Positions 15,957 to 25,961 are shown, numbered from the stretch's first letter. The stretch is 64,000 nucleotides of DNA from Paracoccaceae bacterium (GCA_028285485.1 JANQPC010000100.1:1-64000); one strand, 5' to 3'. Numbers and translations: made by a program. The notes: generated by a model from the sequence alone, not told the origin.

Positions 15957-16017
15957 GGGCCGGCTTGCCTTGCCCCGGCGCTTGCGGTTTCCTCCCCGCG
16001 AAAGGGAGGGGTGCCGC

Positions 16018-16842
16018 ATGATCGAACATATCGGGGTGGCGGGCTGCGGGCGCATGGGCCAGCCTATGCTGGCAGCGCTGCGCGCGGCGGGGCTGAACGC
16101 ACGGGGCTTCGATATCCGGCGGCCGGACAGCTACGGCGATTTCGCCGGGGCGATGACTGACGATGCCGATGCCTTTGCGCGCGATCTCACTTGCCTGATC
16201 TCGGTCGTACGCGACACCGCGCAGACCGATGAGGTACTTTTTGGTACCCAGGGCTTCGTGGCCCGGGCGCCGAAGCTTACGATCATCGTGATCTCCTCCA
16301 CCCTGTCACCGGCCTATGTGCGAGGTTTGCGCGCACGGGTCCCGGGGCATATTCGCCTTGTCGATGCGCCGATGTCCGGCGCGGTGATCGGCGCCGAGGA
16401 ACGGCGGCTCAGCTTCATGCTGGGCGGTGATGACGGCGATCTCGATGCGCTCGCCCCGCTGTTTTCGGCCATGGGGAAGAAAACGTTCCGCATGGGGCCG
16501 TTCGGATCGGGCGCAAGTGCGAAGGTGCTCAACAACCTGCTTGCGGCTTCCAGCACGGCGATGACCCGGCTCGTGCTTGACTGGGCCGATGCCGCGGGGC
16601 TTGAGGAGCGCACGCTTCTTGCCCTGATCGAGGCTTCATCGGGCCAGAACTGGTTGGCATCCGGCATCGATGAGATCGAGTTCGCGCGCGATGGATATGC
16701 GGCGGACAACTCAATCGCGATCCTGGTGAAAGATGTGGAAAGCGCGCTTGATGATGCGCCCCCGGGCGCTAATACGGAGCTGCCGGAGATCGTGCGCGAT
16801 CGGATCCGGGCACTGACGCCGCGCGCGGCGCCGAAAATCTAG
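16018..16842 (+). CDS. NAD(P)-binding beta-hydroxyacid dehydrogenase (3-hydroxyisobutyrate dehydrogenase type)
   Basis: 274 residues from ATG 16018, chosen for the strong AGGGAGGGG before it. The N-terminal Rossmann motif is GVAGCGRMGQPM (about 6-17). DAPMSGAVIGAE is the substrate-binding signature, and the catalytic lysine is expected in GSGASAKVLNNLL (about K177). The C-terminal helical domain follows. The family oxidises beta-hydroxyacids such as 3-hydroxyisobutyrate, tartronate semialdehyde or 6-phosphogluconate analogues; substrate cannot be read from sequence. It is slightly shorter than typical (about 290). Confidence 0.8.
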   Translation: MIEHIGVAGCGRMGQPMLAALRAAGLNARGFDIRRPDSYGDFAGAMTDDADAFARDLTCLISVVRDTAQTDEVLFGTQGFVARAPKLTIIVISSTLSPAYVRGLRARVPGHIRLVDAPMSGAVIGAEERRLSFMLGGDDGDLDALAPLFSAMGKKTFRMGPFGSGASAKVLNNLLAASSTAMTRLVLDWADAAGLEERTLLALIEASSGQNWLASGIDEIEFARDGYAADNSIAILVKDVESALDDAPPGANTELPEIVRDRIRALTPRAAPKI

Positions 16843-16857
16843 TTTAACGCTAAACTA
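16840..16857. promoter_or_regulatory. palindromic operator candidate before the helicase gene
   Basis: TAGTTTA-ACGC-TAAACTA, perfect 7-bp arms, between the dehydrogenase stop (which it overlaps) and the helicase ATG six bases further on. The position would let a bound repressor or RNA hairpin block helicase translation or transcription. No cognate regulator is in the window. Confidence 0.45.
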
Positions 16858-16863
16858 TTTCTG

Positions 16864-19275
16864 ATGGGCGCCCTCCCCCCGAACATCACGAGCTGGTTCG
16901 ATCACCGGGGATGGCAGGTGCATCCGCATCAGCACGCACTCCTGGATCGGGCTGAGGAACCGGCGGTGCTGCTGATCGCGCCCACGGGCGGCGGCAAAAC
17001 GCTTGCGGGGTTTCTGCCCACGCTTGCGGCGCTGGCCGATGGCGCGCATACGGGGCTGCACACGCTTTACATCTCGCCCCTGAAGGCGCTTGCAGCGGAT
17101 ATCCGGCGCAACCTCGGCACCCCGATCGCGGAGATCGGCCTGCCGATCCGGGTGGAGGATCGCACGGGCGATACATCTGCCACGCAAAAGAAGCGTCAGC
17201 GGGCCGATCCACCGCATATCCTGCTCACTACGCCCGAAAGCCTCGCCCTGCTGCTCTCCTACGAGGATGCGCCGCGCATGTTCGCCGGGCTGAGGCGGGT
17301 GATCGTGGATGAGATCCACGCGCTGGCGGAATCGAAACGCGGCGACCAGCTGATGCTTGCGCTGGCGCGGCTGCAAACGTTCTGCCCCGGTCTGCGCCGG
17401 GTGGGCCTTTCGGCCACGGTGGAAGACCCCGGAGCCATCGCCCGCTTCCTCGCGCTGCATCCGGATCCGTGCGAGATCGTCTATGCCGATCCGGGCCCCG
17501 AGCCCGATATCTCGATGCTTGAGACCGGGGAGCGCCCGCCATGGTCCGGTGGCGGCGGGCGCTATGCGATCCCCGCTGTGCTTGAAGCCGTCAAGCAACA
17601 CAGAACCACGCTGATTTTCCACAACACCCGCGCGCAGGCCGAGATCTTTTTTCACGAACTCTGGCTTGCCAATGATGAGAGCCTGCCCATCGGCATCCAC
17701 CACGGCTCGCTCGCCCGCGAACAGCGCGAACGGGTGGAGGGCGCGATGGCCGCGGGCGATCTCAGGGCGATTGTCTGCACCGGCAGCCTCGATCTTGGGA
17801 TCGATTGGGGGGATGTGGATCTTGTGATCCAGGTCGGCGCGCCCAAGAACGTCAAGCGGCTGGTGCAGCGGATCGGGCGCGCCAATCACCGCTACAACGC
17901 ACCCTCGAAGGCGCTCCTGGTGCCCGCGAACCGGTTCGAGGTGGTGGAATGTGTGGCTGCGCTTGAGGCGGTGAAAGCGCGCGATCTCGATGGCGAGCCG
18001 CGGGGCCGTGGCCCGCGCGACGTGCTCTGCCAGCACATCCTGATTGCCGCCTGCGCGGGGCCGTTTGGCGCCGATGATCTTTACGCCGAGGTGATCCGCG
18101 CCGGCGCCTATGCAAGGCTGACGCGCGCGGAGTTTGACGCCTGCCTCGATTTCGTTGCCACCGGCGGCTATGCGTTGCGCGCCTATGATCGCTGGCAGCG
18201 GCTAAAGCAGCGGCCCGATGGGTTGTGGGAGCTGCGCGATCCCCGCGCGGCCACGCGCATCCGGATGAACCTCGGCACCATCCAGGATACCGATACGCTG
18301 AAGGTACGCCTGAAAAACCGGATGGGCGGCAAGCCCCTGGGCGAAGTGGAAGAGGCTTTCGCCGCCACCCTCACCCCCGGCGATACCTTCCTGATCGGCG
18401 GCCAGGTCGTGCGCTACGAGGGGCTGCGCGAGATGACTGTGGAGGTGACCCGCCGGGCCGACAAACCGCCGAAGATCGCCACCTTCATGGGCACGAAATT
18501 TGCCACCTCCACCCAGCTCAGCGCCCGGATCCTGCGCATGTTCCAGCAGGAGAGCTGGCCGGAACTGCCCGGCCATACCGGCGAATGGCTGGGCCTTCAG
18601 CGCAGGTTTTCGAAGCTGCCGGAAGCGGATCGACTGCTGATCGAGAGCTTTCCCCATGACGGGCGGTTGCACACCTGCGTCTATGGCTTTGCCGGGCGGA
18701 ACGCGATGCAAACGCTGGGCCTGCTTGTCACCGCGCGGATGGATGAGATGGGGCTTGCGCCGATGGGCTTTGTCTCCACCGATTACGCCGTGCTGATTTG
18801 GGGGCTTGAGATCCTGGAGGATCCCGCCCCCCTCTTCGCCGCCGATGATCTTCGCAAAACGTTTGAAACCTGGCTGGCGGGCAACGCGGTGATGAAGCGA
18901 ACGTTTCGGGCCGTGGCCACGATCGCAGGGCTGCTGGAGCGCAACATCCCCACAAGCGCACGCAAATCGGGCCGGCAGGCCACGTTTTCCTCCGATATCC
19001 TCTATGACACGCTTGCCAAATACGATCCCGACCATCTGCTGATGCAGATCACGCGCGAGGAAGCGCTGCGCGGGCTTGTCGATTTCGGACGGATTGAAGA
19101 GATGCTGGCGCGTACCGAGGGCCGGATCGATCATGTGGTGCTGGACCGGCTTACTCCGCTGGCGGCGCCGCTGTTTCTGGAACCGGGCCGCGTGCCCGTG
19201 CAGGGCGGAGCCACGGAGCGCATCCTCGCGGAAGCGGCAGATCGCATCATTGCCGAAGCGGGGCTTGCATCGTAA
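16864..19275 (+). CDS. ligase-associated DEXH-box DNA helicase (Lhr family)
   Basis: 803 residues. Helicase motifs in order: APTGGGKT (39-46), YISPLKALAAD, LLTTPESLALLLS, the DEIH box in VIVDEIHALAESKRGDQL, LSATVED, then HHGSLAREQRERVE, CTGSLDLGIDWGDVDLVIQVGAP and QRIGRANHR in the second RecA domain. The long C-terminal region (about 400-800) is the winged-helix and beta-barrel part of Lhr cores. The next gene is PdeM, the usual partner in the bacterial ligase-associated DNA repair module. The ligase itself is not in the window. It unwinds DNA or RNA-DNA hybrids 3' to 5'. Confidence 0.93.
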   Translation: MGALPPNITSWFDHRGWQVHPHQHALLDRAEEPAVLLIAPTGGGKTLAGFLPTLAALADGAHTGLHTLYISPLKALAADIRRNLGTPIAEIGLPIRVEDRTGDTSATQKKRQRADPPHILLTTPESLALLLSYEDAPRMFAGLRRVIVDEIHALAESKRGDQLMLALARLQTFCPGLRRVGLSATVEDPGAIARFLALHPDPCEIVYADPGPEPDISMLETGERPPWSGGGGRYAIPAVLEAVKQHRTTLIFHNTRAQAEIFFHELWLANDESLPIGIHHGSLAREQRERVEGAMAAGDLRAIVCTGSLDLGIDWGDVDLVIQVGAPKNVKRLVQRIGRANHRYNAPSKALLVPANRFEVVECVAALEAVKARDLDGEPRGRGPRDVLCQHILIAACAGPFGADDLYAEVIRAGAYARLTRAEFDACLDFVATGGYALRAYDRWQRLKQRPDGLWELRDPRAATRIRMNLGTIQDTDTLKVRLKNRMGGKPLGEVEEAFAATLTPGDTFLIGGQVVRYEGLREMTVEVTRRADKPPKIATFMGTKFATSTQLSARILRMFQQESWPELPGHTGEWLGLQRRFSKLPEADRLLIESFPHDGRLHTCVYGFAGRNAMQTLGLLVTARMDEMGLAPMGFVSTDYAVLIWGLEILEDPAPLFAADDLRKTFETWLAGNAVMKRTFRAVATIAGLLERNIPTSARKSGRQATFSSDILYDTLAKYDPDHLLMQITREEALRGLVDFGRIEEMLARTEGRIDHVVLDRLTPLAAPLFLEPGRVPVQGGATERILAEAADRIIAEAGLAS

Positions 19276-19299
19276 CTGCTGGCGGGCCATGAACGAAGC

Positions 19300-19965
19300 A
19301 TGAACACATGTGAGATCACCCTCCGCGGCGTGCGGCTGCGCCCGCTTGCCTCCGGGGCGCTTTTCTGGGATGAACCAGAGCTTCTCTGCCTCTCCGATCT
19401 GCATCTGGGTAAATCCGACCGGATCGCCCGCCGCACCGGCACGCTGATGCCGCCCTATGAAACCCGGGACGCGCTGATGCGCATCGAGGCCGATCTTGCT
19501 GCGACGGGCGCGCGCACGGTCATCTGCCTTGGCGACAGTTTCGATGATCTCGCCGCCGCGCAAAGCCTCGATGAAGATGAGCGCCTGTGGCTCGCCCGGT
19601 TGCAGGCCGGGCGCCGCTGGATCTGGATCGAGGGCAATCACGATCCGGGGCCGGTGGATCTGGGCGGCACCCATCTGGCCGAACTGCGCCAAGGCCCTCT
19701 CACCTTCCGCCATATCGCAGAGCCCGGCGCGCGGGGCGAAGTTTCGGGCCATTACCACCCCAAGGCGCGCATCGTGGCGCGGGGGCGGCAGATCAGCCGC
19801 GCCTGCTTCCTCTTCGATGCCGAGCGCCTGATCCTGCCCGCCTACGGCACCTATACCGGGGGGCTGATCTGGACTGCGCCGGAACTGCGCGGGCTTCTGG
19901 GGCGGGAGGCGCGTGCGGCATTGGTGGGCGAGCCGCTGCATGTTCTGCCGGTGCCCGCGGCATGA
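19300..19965 (+). CDS. pdeM: ligase-associated DNA damage response endonuclease PdeM
   Basis: 221 residues. Calcineurin-like metallophosphoesterase motifs are in order: DLHLGK (about 29-34), GDSFDD, GNHDP, and GHYHPKAR near residue 150. The family is a small Mn-dependent endonuclease encoded next to the ligase-associated helicase in bacterial repair operons. It begins 24 bp after the helicase stop and overlaps the thioesterase gene by ATGA. Confidence 0.92.
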   Translation: MNTCEITLRGVRLRPLASGALFWDEPELLCLSDLHLGKSDRIARRTGTLMPPYETRDALMRIEADLAATGARTVICLGDSFDDLAAAQSLDEDERLWLARLQAGRRWIWIEGNHDPGPVDLGGTHLAELRQGPLTFRHIAEPGARGEVSGHYHPKARIVARGRQISRACFLFDAERLILPAYGTYTGGLIWTAPELRGLLGREARAALVGEPLHVLPVPAA

Positions 19966-20393
19966 GTAGCGCGCTCGATCCAGAGATTCGGGCGAAAGTG
20001 GAACAAAGCTTCGCCGCGCAAGCGATGATGGAAACCCTCGGGGCGCGGATCACCCATCTGGCGCGCGGCGCCTGCGATATCTCCGCCCCGATCCTTTCAC
20101 TGGCCACCCAGCAGCAGGGCTTTGCCCATGCGGGGCTTACCTTTTCGATCGGCGATAGCGCGGCGGGCTACGCCGCACTCACCTTGATGGGGGTCGAGAA
20201 CGAGGTTGTAACAGCAGAGATGAAGATCAACCTCCTTGCCCCGGCATCGGGCGAGGCGCTGGTGGCCGAGGGCAGGGTTCTCAAGCCCGGCCGCCGGCTG
20301 ATCGTGGTGCAATCAGATGTCTTCAGCCTCAAAGGCGCGGCGCGCACCCATGTGGCCACGCTTCTGGGCACGATGGTGCCCGTGCCGCGCTAG
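19962..20393 (+). CDS. PaaI-type hotdog-fold acyl-CoA thioesterase
   Basis: 143 residues from ATG 19962, overlapping the pdeM stop by four bases. The hotdog core shows QQGFAHAGLTFSIGDSAAGYAAL (about 43-65), corresponding to the HGG-type active-site loop of PaaI proteins. VVTAEMKINLLAPASGEALVAEGRVLKPGRRLIVVQSDVF forms the central sheet. It hydrolyses small acyl- or aryl-CoA thioesters. Its coupling to a DNA-repair pair looks opportunistic. It ends 17 bp before the convergent folD. Confidence 0.85.
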   Translation: MSSALDPEIRAKVEQSFAAQAMMETLGARITHLARGACDISAPILSLATQQQGFAHAGLTFSIGDSAAGYAALTLMGVENEVVTAEMKINLLAPASGEALVAEGRVLKPGRRLIVVQSDVFSLKGAARTHVATLLGTMVPVPR

Positions 20394-20410
20394 CCCGGCC
20401 CGGCGCGCGC

Positions 20411-21310
20411 CTAGGCCGTCAGCCCCTCGGGTTCCGGCAAGCCATGGGCACGGCAGGCCGCCGTCAGCGTATTGGCCAGAAGGCAGGCGATGGTCATCGG
20501 GCCCACGCCCCCCGGCACCGGAGTGATCGCATTGGCAACCGCCGCGGCAGACACAAAGTGCACATCGCCCAGAAGCTTGGTTTTGCCCGGCTTCTCGGGG
20601 TGCGGAATGCGGGTGATCCCAACATCGATCACCGTGGCCCCGGGTTTGACCCAATCGCCCTGAACCATCTCTGCCCGGCCCACCGCCGCCACCAGGATAT
20701 CCGCGCGGCGGCACACATCCGCCAGATCCCTGGTGCGCGAATGCGCCATGGTGACCGTGCAGTTTTCTTGCAGAAGAAGCTGCGCCATGGGCTTGCCGAA
20801 AAGGTTCGAACGCCCGATCACCACCGCTTCAAGGCCCGACATGTTGCCAAGCTGATCGCGCAACAGCATCAGGCACCCCAGCGGCGTGCAGGAGACAAGC
20901 CCCTTCTCCCCGCTCGCCAGGAGCCCGGCATTAACCACGCTAAGCCCGTCCACATCCTTGGCCGGATCGATGCGTGCCACGACGCGTCGTTCATCCAGAT
21001 GATCCGGCACCGGAAACTGGCAGAGGATGCCATGCACCGCCGGATCTGCATTGAGTTCATCGATGAGAGCGAAGAGCGTCTCTTCGGATGTATCGGCGGG
21101 CAAGGTGTGTTCGAACGAGGCCATGCCAACCTCGACCGTCTGCTTATGCTTGGAGGCGACATAAACCTGGCTTGCCGGATCTTCCCCCACCAGCACCACG
21201 GCCAGCCCGGGTGTGATACCGTGATCGGCCTTTAGCCGGGTGACATGTTCGGCCACCTGGCCCCGCACCGCGGCCGCAAAGCCCTTGCCGTCGATGATCT
21301 TAGCCGACAA
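20411..21310 (-). CDS. folD: bifunctional methylene-THF dehydrogenase / methenyl-THF cyclohydrolase FolD
   Basis: 299 residues when read from TTG 21310, which has AAGGAG seven bases upstream; upstream frame (to 21388) has no RBS and is not FolD-like. Motifs: YVASK (Y50, K54) for catalysis, [20 protein letters not shown] for NADP binding and PGGVGPMT at the C-terminus. It interconverts 5,10-methylene-, methenyl- and 10-formyl-THF in the cytosol. The fhs gene lies 52 bp upstream in the same direction, giving the usual C1-folate pair. Confidence 0.95.
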   Translation of the reverse strand: MSAKIIDGKGFAAAVRGQVAEHVTRLKADHGITPGLAVVLVGEDPASQVYVASKHKQTVEVGMASFEHTLPADTSEETLFALIDELNADPAVHGILCQFPVPDHLDERRVVARIDPAKDVDGLSVVNAGLLASGEKGLVSCTPLGCLMLLRDQLGNMSGLEAVVIGRSNLFGKPMAQLLLQENCTVTMAHSRTRDLADVCRRADILVAAVGRAEMVQGDWVKPGATVIDVGITRIPHPEKPGKTKLLGDVHFVSAAAVANAITPVPGGVGPMTIACLLANTLTAACRAHGLPEPEGLTA

Positions 21311-21362
21311 TCGCCTGCTCCTTTTTGCCCGAAACTGCCCCGAGGCGAGGCAAGGCACTTCC

Positions 21363-23039
21363 TTAGAACAGCCCTTCGATCTCGCCAAGATCGTTCAGCA
21401 TGATCGCTTCGGCGGACGGCACGCGGGGAAGGCCCGGCATCGTCATGATCTCCCCGCAGATGGCCACCACAAAGCCCGCGCCCGCCGAAAGCCGTACTTC
21501 GCGGATCGGCACCGAATGGCCGGTGGGCGCCCCGCGCAGGTTCGGATCGGTTGAGAAGCTGTACTGTGTTTTGGCCATGCAAACAGGCAGATGCCCGTAG
21601 CCCTGCGCCTCCCACTGCTTGAGCTGATCGCGGATCTTGGTATCCGCCAGCACCTCATCGGCCCGGTAGATGCGCTTTGCGATGGTTTCGATCTTCTCAA
21701 GAAGAGGCATCTCATCGCCATAGAGCGGCGCAAACTGAGATGTGCCACTATCGGCAATCTCGGCCACGCGGGCAGCCAGATCGGTGATCCCGGCCGAACC
21801 ATCGGCCCAGTGCTTGCAAAGAAACGCCTCTGCCCCCTGCCCTTCCACAAAGGCTTTCACCGCCGCGATCTCGGCCTCGGTATCGGTGATGAAGTGATTG
21901 ATGGCGACAACTTTGGGCACCCCGAAGCTTGCGATATTCTCGATATGCCGCCCCAGATTTGCGCATCCGGCTTTGACGGCATCAACGTTTTCGTCGCCCA
22001 GCGCATCCTTGGCCACGCCGCCATTCATCTTCAACGCCCGGATCGTGGCAACGATCACCACGCAATCGGGCGCAAGACCCGCCTTGCGGCACTTGATATT
22101 CATGAATTTCTCGGCGCCGAGATCCGCGCCGAAGCCTGCCTCCGTCACTACGTAATCGGCAAGCTTCAGCGCCGTTTGCGTGGCGGTGACGGAGTTGCAG
22201 CCATGGGCGATATTGGCAAACGGCCCGCCATGAACAAAGGCGGGGTTGTTTTCCAGCGTCTGCACGAGGTTCGGCTGCATCGCATCCTTCAAAAGCACCG
22301 TCATCGCGCCATCGGCCTTGATATCGCGGGCATAGACCGGGGAGCGATCGCGCCGGTAGGCCACGATGATATCGCCCAGGCGGCGCTGCAGATCGTCAAG
22401 CCCGGTGGCGAGGCAGAGGCAGGCCATCACCTCGGAGGCTACGGTGATATCGAACCCCGCCTGGCGGGGGAAGCCGTTCGGCACGCCGCCGAGAGAGGTA
22501 ACGATATCGCGAAGCGCACGATCGTTCATATCCAGCACCCGGCGCCAGGTGACCCGGCGGGTGTCAATCTCCAGCGCATTGCCCCAGTAGATGTGATTGT
22601 CGATCATCGCTGAAAGTAGGTTATGGGCGCTGGTAATCGCGTGGAAATCGCCGGTGAAGTGAAGGTTCATCTCCTCCATCGGCACCACCTGCGCATAGCC
22701 GCCCCCTGCGGCGCCGCCCTTCATGCCGAAGCATGGGCCAAGCGAAGCCTCGCGGATGCAGATGGCAGCCTTCTTGCCGATGGCGTTCAGGCCGTCGCCC
22801 AGGCCCACCGTGGTTGTTGTTTTCCCCTCGCCTGCGGGCGTGGGGTTGATGGCGGTCACAAGGATCAGCTTGCCATTTGCGTTGCCCTGAACGCCATCGA
22901 TGAAGCTCTGGCCGACCTTTGCCTTGTCATGGCCGTAGGGCAGCAGATCCTCGGAAGGGATGCCAAGCTTCGCGCCGATCTCCTGGATCGGGCGTTTCTC
23001 GGCCCCGCGGGCGATTTCGATATCGGATTTGACGGCCAT
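21363..23039 (-). CDS. fhs: formate-tetrahydrofolate ligase
   Basis: 558 residues, the family's usual length. The ATP-binding loop TPAGEGKTT lies at about 67-75. [33 protein letters not shown]-type sequence is present as [18 protein letters not shown], and [19 protein letters not shown] is typical. It makes 10-formyl-THF from formate, THF and ATP, feeding FolD and purine synthesis. In marine Rhodobacteraceae it also serves C1 oxidation. A structured 5' region (23040-23149) precedes it. Confidence 0.96.
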   Translation of the reverse strand: MAVKSDIEIARGAEKRPIQEIGAKLGIPSEDLLPYGHDKAKVGQSFIDGVQGNANGKLILVTAINPTPAGEGKTTTTVGLGDGLNAIGKKAAICIREASLGPCFGMKGGAAGGGYAQVVPMEEMNLHFTGDFHAITSAHNLLSAMIDNHIYWGNALEIDTRRVTWRRVLDMNDRALRDIVTSLGGVPNGFPRQAGFDITVASEVMACLCLATGLDDLQRRLGDIIVAYRRDRSPVYARDIKADGAMTVLLKDAMQPNLVQTLENNPAFVHGGPFANIAHGCNSVTATQTALKLADYVVTEAGFGADLGAEKFMNIKCRKAGLAPDCVVIVATIRALKMNGGVAKDALGDENVDAVKAGCANLGRHIENIASFGVPKVVAINHFITDTEAEIAAVKAFVEGQGAEAFLCKHWADGSAGITDLAARVAEIADSGTSQFAPLYGDEMPLLEKIETIAKRIYRADEVLADTKIRDQLKQWEAQGYGHLPVCMAKTQYSFSTDPNLRGAPTGHSVPIREVRLSAGAGFVVAICGEIMTMPGLPRVPSAEAIMLNDLGEIEGLF

Positions 23040-23149
23040 TTTCGCGTTCCTGATCCCAGAGGCGGCTCGTTCGCCTATATCGGCATACCGTGGGATTCAC
23101 AGCCCGAAATCCGACATCTGCGCCGCCGCTTGCGGCGGATTTCGGGCGC
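23040..23149 (-). promoter_or_regulatory. structured leader upstream of fhs
   Basis: On the minus strand, GCCCGAAATCCG (23136-23147) pairs with CGGATTTCGGGC (23102-23113), a perfect 12-bp stem. A competing stem CCGCCGC-AA-GCGGCGG (23123-23138) shares three bases with it, so the two exclude each other. Nearer the ATG, ATCCCA pairs with TGGGAT (23097-23092 with 23057-23052) around inner GCC/GGC and GGC/GCC helices. No T-run follows the first stem. The arrangement suggests a regulated leader, but I could not match it to a known riboswitch class. Confidence 0.45.
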
Positions 23150-23150
23150 T

Positions 23151-23253
23151 AGAACGTTATGCGAAAGAATTGAACCCCTTAACGCTGCCTGAAATCAAAG
23201 ATTTCAACGCGTTAAGTGATGCGTGTTGTTTCAGGTGTTTCTTCCAACGCCTT
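23151..23253 (-). repeat. dispersed ~100-bp repeat, copy 1 (covers the tam 3' end)
   Basis: It shares a perfect 22-bp core (23199-23220, containing AACGCGTT) and extended flanking similarity with 59817-59920. Both copies contain a GCGAAAG motif on one side, and lie at the 3' end of a minus-strand gene. Here the repeat encodes the last dozen residues and the TAA of tam. Confidence 0.7.
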
Positions 23254-24039
23254 AGGCGCCACGGTCAGAACGAAGAAGAGCCGCAGAAAGGGCATCACCG
23301 CGCTGCCATCGGCGGCGCGCGGATAGGCTCCGGCCAGCGCGGCATCATAGGCCGCGCGGTAAGTGGCCGCCTCCTCTTCCGTGAGCTTGGCCAGAAAGGG
23401 CCGCATCGCCGTGGCCGAGGTGAACGCCTGAACGGGGTGACCGGCCCCCTCTGCGGGGAGGTGCTGAAGGTATCGGGTTTCCCACAACTGCAGGGCGCCG
23501 AGAGGTGAAAGCAGCCCGTGATACACCTCCGGCGCCGCCACCGGAGCCTGCCAGGCAGAATAATCGAAGCGGTCGGGGTAGAGCCGTGCCGCAAGCTCGC
23601 GCAGCAGCGCATGGGAGGGCGCACCATATTGCCGGGGCATCTGCACTGCCAGCGTGCCCCCCGGGGCAAGCGCGCGGGCGAGGCGGGGGAAAAGCGCGGC
23701 GTGATCGGGCAGCCAGTGGCAAAGGGCATTTGAGAAGATGAGCGCAGGCGGTGTCTCGGGCGCCCATGCGCTGGCATCGCCTTCGTGAAGCGCGGCATAG
23801 GCGCCGGTATCGCGCGCCTTGGCCAGCATCGCCGGTGAGGTATCGATCCCGATTGGCGCGCGGCTGAAGCGTGCGGCCAGTGCGGGGCCAACCGCGCCGG
23901 CGCCGCAGCCAAGATCGATCACATCACCTGGCGGGAGCGCTGGGATCTGCGCCATGAGATCCAGCGCCGGGCGCAAACGAAAACCCCGAAACCTGGCATA
24001 GGTTTCGGGGTTCCAATCTTGCTGCGGCGCCGCCGTCAC
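23212..24039 (-). CDS. tam: trans-aconitate 2-methyltransferase-like class I methyltransferase
   Basis: 275 residues. The start overlaps the ftsH stop by ATGA. SAM-binding motif I is [19 protein letters not shown] (about 38-56), followed by [24 protein letters not shown] and [37 protein letters not shown] at the N-terminus fits Tam, which esterifies trans-aconitate to relieve aconitase inhibition. The C-terminal residues [12 protein letters not shown] come from a dispersed repeat (see 23151-23253), so the original end has probably been replaced or extended. Confidence 0.85.
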   Translation of the reverse strand: MTAAPQQDWNPETYARFRGFRLRPALDLMAQIPALPPGDVIDLGCGAGAVGPALAARFSRAPIGIDTSPAMLAKARDTGAYAALHEGDASAWAPETPPALIFSNALCHWLPDHAALFPRLARALAPGGTLAVQMPRQYGAPSHALLRELAARLYPDRFDYSAWQAPVAAPEVYHGLLSPLGALQLWETRYLQHLPAEGAGHPVQAFTSATAMRPFLAKLTEEEAATYRAAYDAALAGAYPRAADGSAVMPFLRLFFVLTVAPKALEETPETTRIT

Positions 24040-25961
24040 GTGGAAGGTTCTGGCTCCATCCCGCCATCATCGCCGCTTGGCTTGGCCCGCGGCTTTGTTT
24101 TCGGGATCGCGGTGATCGATGGCGTGTTGCCAGCGCTCGGGCTGTCATCGTTATCATCGCCGCGGTTCAGGGGCTCTCCGGCGATCACTTTCGTGATCTC
24201 GTTGCCCGTGAGCGTCTCATATTCCAGAAGCCCCTGGGCCAGCCGCTCCAGATCATCGCGCTTTTCCGTCAGGATCCGCTTGGCCGTTTCATAGCCCTCG
24301 TCGATGATCTCTTTCACCTTGCCGTCGATGCGCTTCTGCATTTCTTCGGAATGCGCCGTGCCGCCGCCATAGGCACCAAGGTAGCTTTGCTGTTCGTTGG
24401 CGTAATCCACATAGCCAAGCTCTTCAGCAAAGCCGAACTGCGTGACCATCGCGCGCGCAATCTTGGAGACCTGCTGGATATCCGACGCCGCGCCGGAGGT
24501 TGCGTTTTCCTTGCCGAAGACGATCTCTTCGGCCACGCGCCCGCCCATCGCCATCGCGATCTTGGACTTATACTTCATCAGCGAAACGGAAAGCTGATCC
24601 CGCTCCGGCAAGCTTAGCACAAGACCCAGCGCACGGCCCCGCGGGATGATCGTGGCCTTGTGGATCGGGTCATGCTGCGGAACGTTGAGGCCCACGATGG
24701 CATGCCCGGCCTCGTGATAGGCTGTCAGCTTCTTCTCATCCTCGGTCATGACCATGGAGCGCCGCTCGGCCCCCATCATCACCTTGTCTTTCGCGTTCTC
24801 GAAATCCTCCATCGTCACGAAGCGCCGGCCCACGCGGGCCGCCATCAGCGCGGATTCGTTGACGAGGTTGGCCAGATCGGCACCCGAGAAGCCGGGCGTG
24901 CCGCGCGCGATGATGCGCAGATCCACATCCGGGCCCAGCGGCACCTTGCGGGCATGAACGCCAAGGATCTTCTCGCGGCCCTTGATATCGGGGTTCGGCA
25001 CCTGCACCTGGCGGTCAAACCGGCCCGGGCGCAGAAGCGCAGGGTCAAGCACATCGGGGCGGTTCGTGGCGGCAACGATGATGATGCCTTCATTGGCCTC
25101 GAAACCATCCATTTCCACCAGAAGCTGGTTCAGCGTCTGTTCCCGTTCGTCATTGCCGCCGCCATAGCCAACGCCGCGCGAGCGCCCCACGGCATCGATT
25201 TCGTCGATGAACACGATGCAGGGCGCGTTCTTCTTCGCCTGTTCGAACATGTCGCGCACGCGGCTGGCACCGACGCCCACGAACATCTCCACGAAATCCG
25301 AGCCCGAGATGGTGAAAAACGGCACGCCCGCCTCGCCCGCAATCGCCCGCGCCAGCAAGGTTTTACCGGTACCCGGCGGGCCTACGAGCAAAGCGCCTTT
25401 GGGGATTTTGCCGCCAAGGCGAGAGAATTTCTGCGGGTTGCGGAGGAATTCAACGATCTCCTCAAGCTCTTCCTTGGCCTCGTCGATGCCCGCCACATCA
25501 TCAAAGGTGACCCGGCCATGCTTTTCGGTCAGCAGCTTGGCGCGGGATTTACCGAAGCCCATCGCGCCGCCACGGCCCCCGCCCTGCATCCGGTTCATAA
25601 AGTAGATCCAGACGCCGATCAGGATGATGAAGGGCAGGAAGGTCATCAGAAGGGTGGTGAAGCCAGATTGCTCCTGCGGCCGCGCATTCACCGTAACTCC
25701 CTGTTCTATCAGGCGTTCGGTGATATCGGCGCCATCGGGCCGGATCGTGGTGTAATCATTGCCATCCGCGCCGCGGAACATGACCCGTTCGCCATCAAGC
25801 GTGACATTGGCCACATCGCCGTTATCGACGGCCTGCACAAACTCCGAATAGCTGATCGAGCGGGAGGACATCGTTGATTGCCCGCCGCTGAACAGGTTGA
25901 AGAGCGCGAGGATCAGAAGAAACAGGACGACCCAGAAGGCGATATTGCGCGCGTTGCCCAA
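24036..25961 (-). CDS. ftsH: ATP-dependent zinc metalloprotease FtsH
   Basis: 641 residues. Two membrane segments (about 8-24 and 103-122) flank a periplasmic loop. AAA+ core: GPPGTGKT (194-201), FIDEID (251-256) and the SRH arginines around RPGRFDRQV. The metalloprotease site is HEAGH (416-420). The last ~40 residues are Pro/Gly/Asp-rich and probably disordered. It degrades membrane and regulatory proteins. tilS is upstream (85-bp gap) and tam overlaps its stop. Confidence 0.97.
   Translation of the reverse strand: MGNARNIAFWVVLFLLILALFNLFSGGQSTMSSRSISYSEFVQAVDNGDVANVTLDGERVMFRGADGNDYTTIRPDGADITERLIEQGVTVNARPQEQSGFTTLLMTFLPFIILIGVWIYFMNRMQGGGRGGAMGFGKSRAKLLTEKHGRVTFDDVAGIDEAKEELEEIVEFLRNPQKFSRLGGKIPKGALLVGPPGTGKTLLARAIAGEAGVPFFTISGSDFVEMFVGVGASRVRDMFEQAKKNAPCIVFIDEIDAVGRSRGVGYGGGNDEREQTLNQLLVEMDGFEANEGIIIVAATNRPDVLDPALLRPGRFDRQVQVPNPDIKGREKILGVHARKVPLGPDVDLRIIARGTPGFSGADLANLVNESALMAARVGRRFVTMEDFENAKDKVMMGAERRSMVMTEDEKKLTAYHEAGHAIVGLNVPQHDPIHKATIIPRGRALGLVLSLPERDQLSVSLMKYKSKIAMAMGGRVAEEIVFGKENATSGAASDIQQVSKIARAMVTQFGFAEELGYVDYANEQQSYLGAYGGGTAHSEEMQKRIDGKVKEIIDEGYETAKRILTEKRDDLERLAQGLLEYETLTGNEITKVIAGEPLNRGDDNDDSPSAGNTPSITAIPKTKPRAKPSGDDGGMEPEPST

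Noticed and set aside
16855-19941. Minus-strand frames of 393 and 579 codons opposite the helicase and PdeM
   Set aside because: Shadow frames of GC-rich genes; His/Arg/Pro-rich with no domain, and the plus-strand genes have full helicase and phosphoesterase motifs.
23040-23149. Known riboswitch (ZTP/pfl, THF, glycine) upstream of fhs
   Set aside because: A CCGCCTCTGGGA stretch vaguely resembles the ZTP core, but the other conserved blocks are missing; kept only as an unclassified structured leader.
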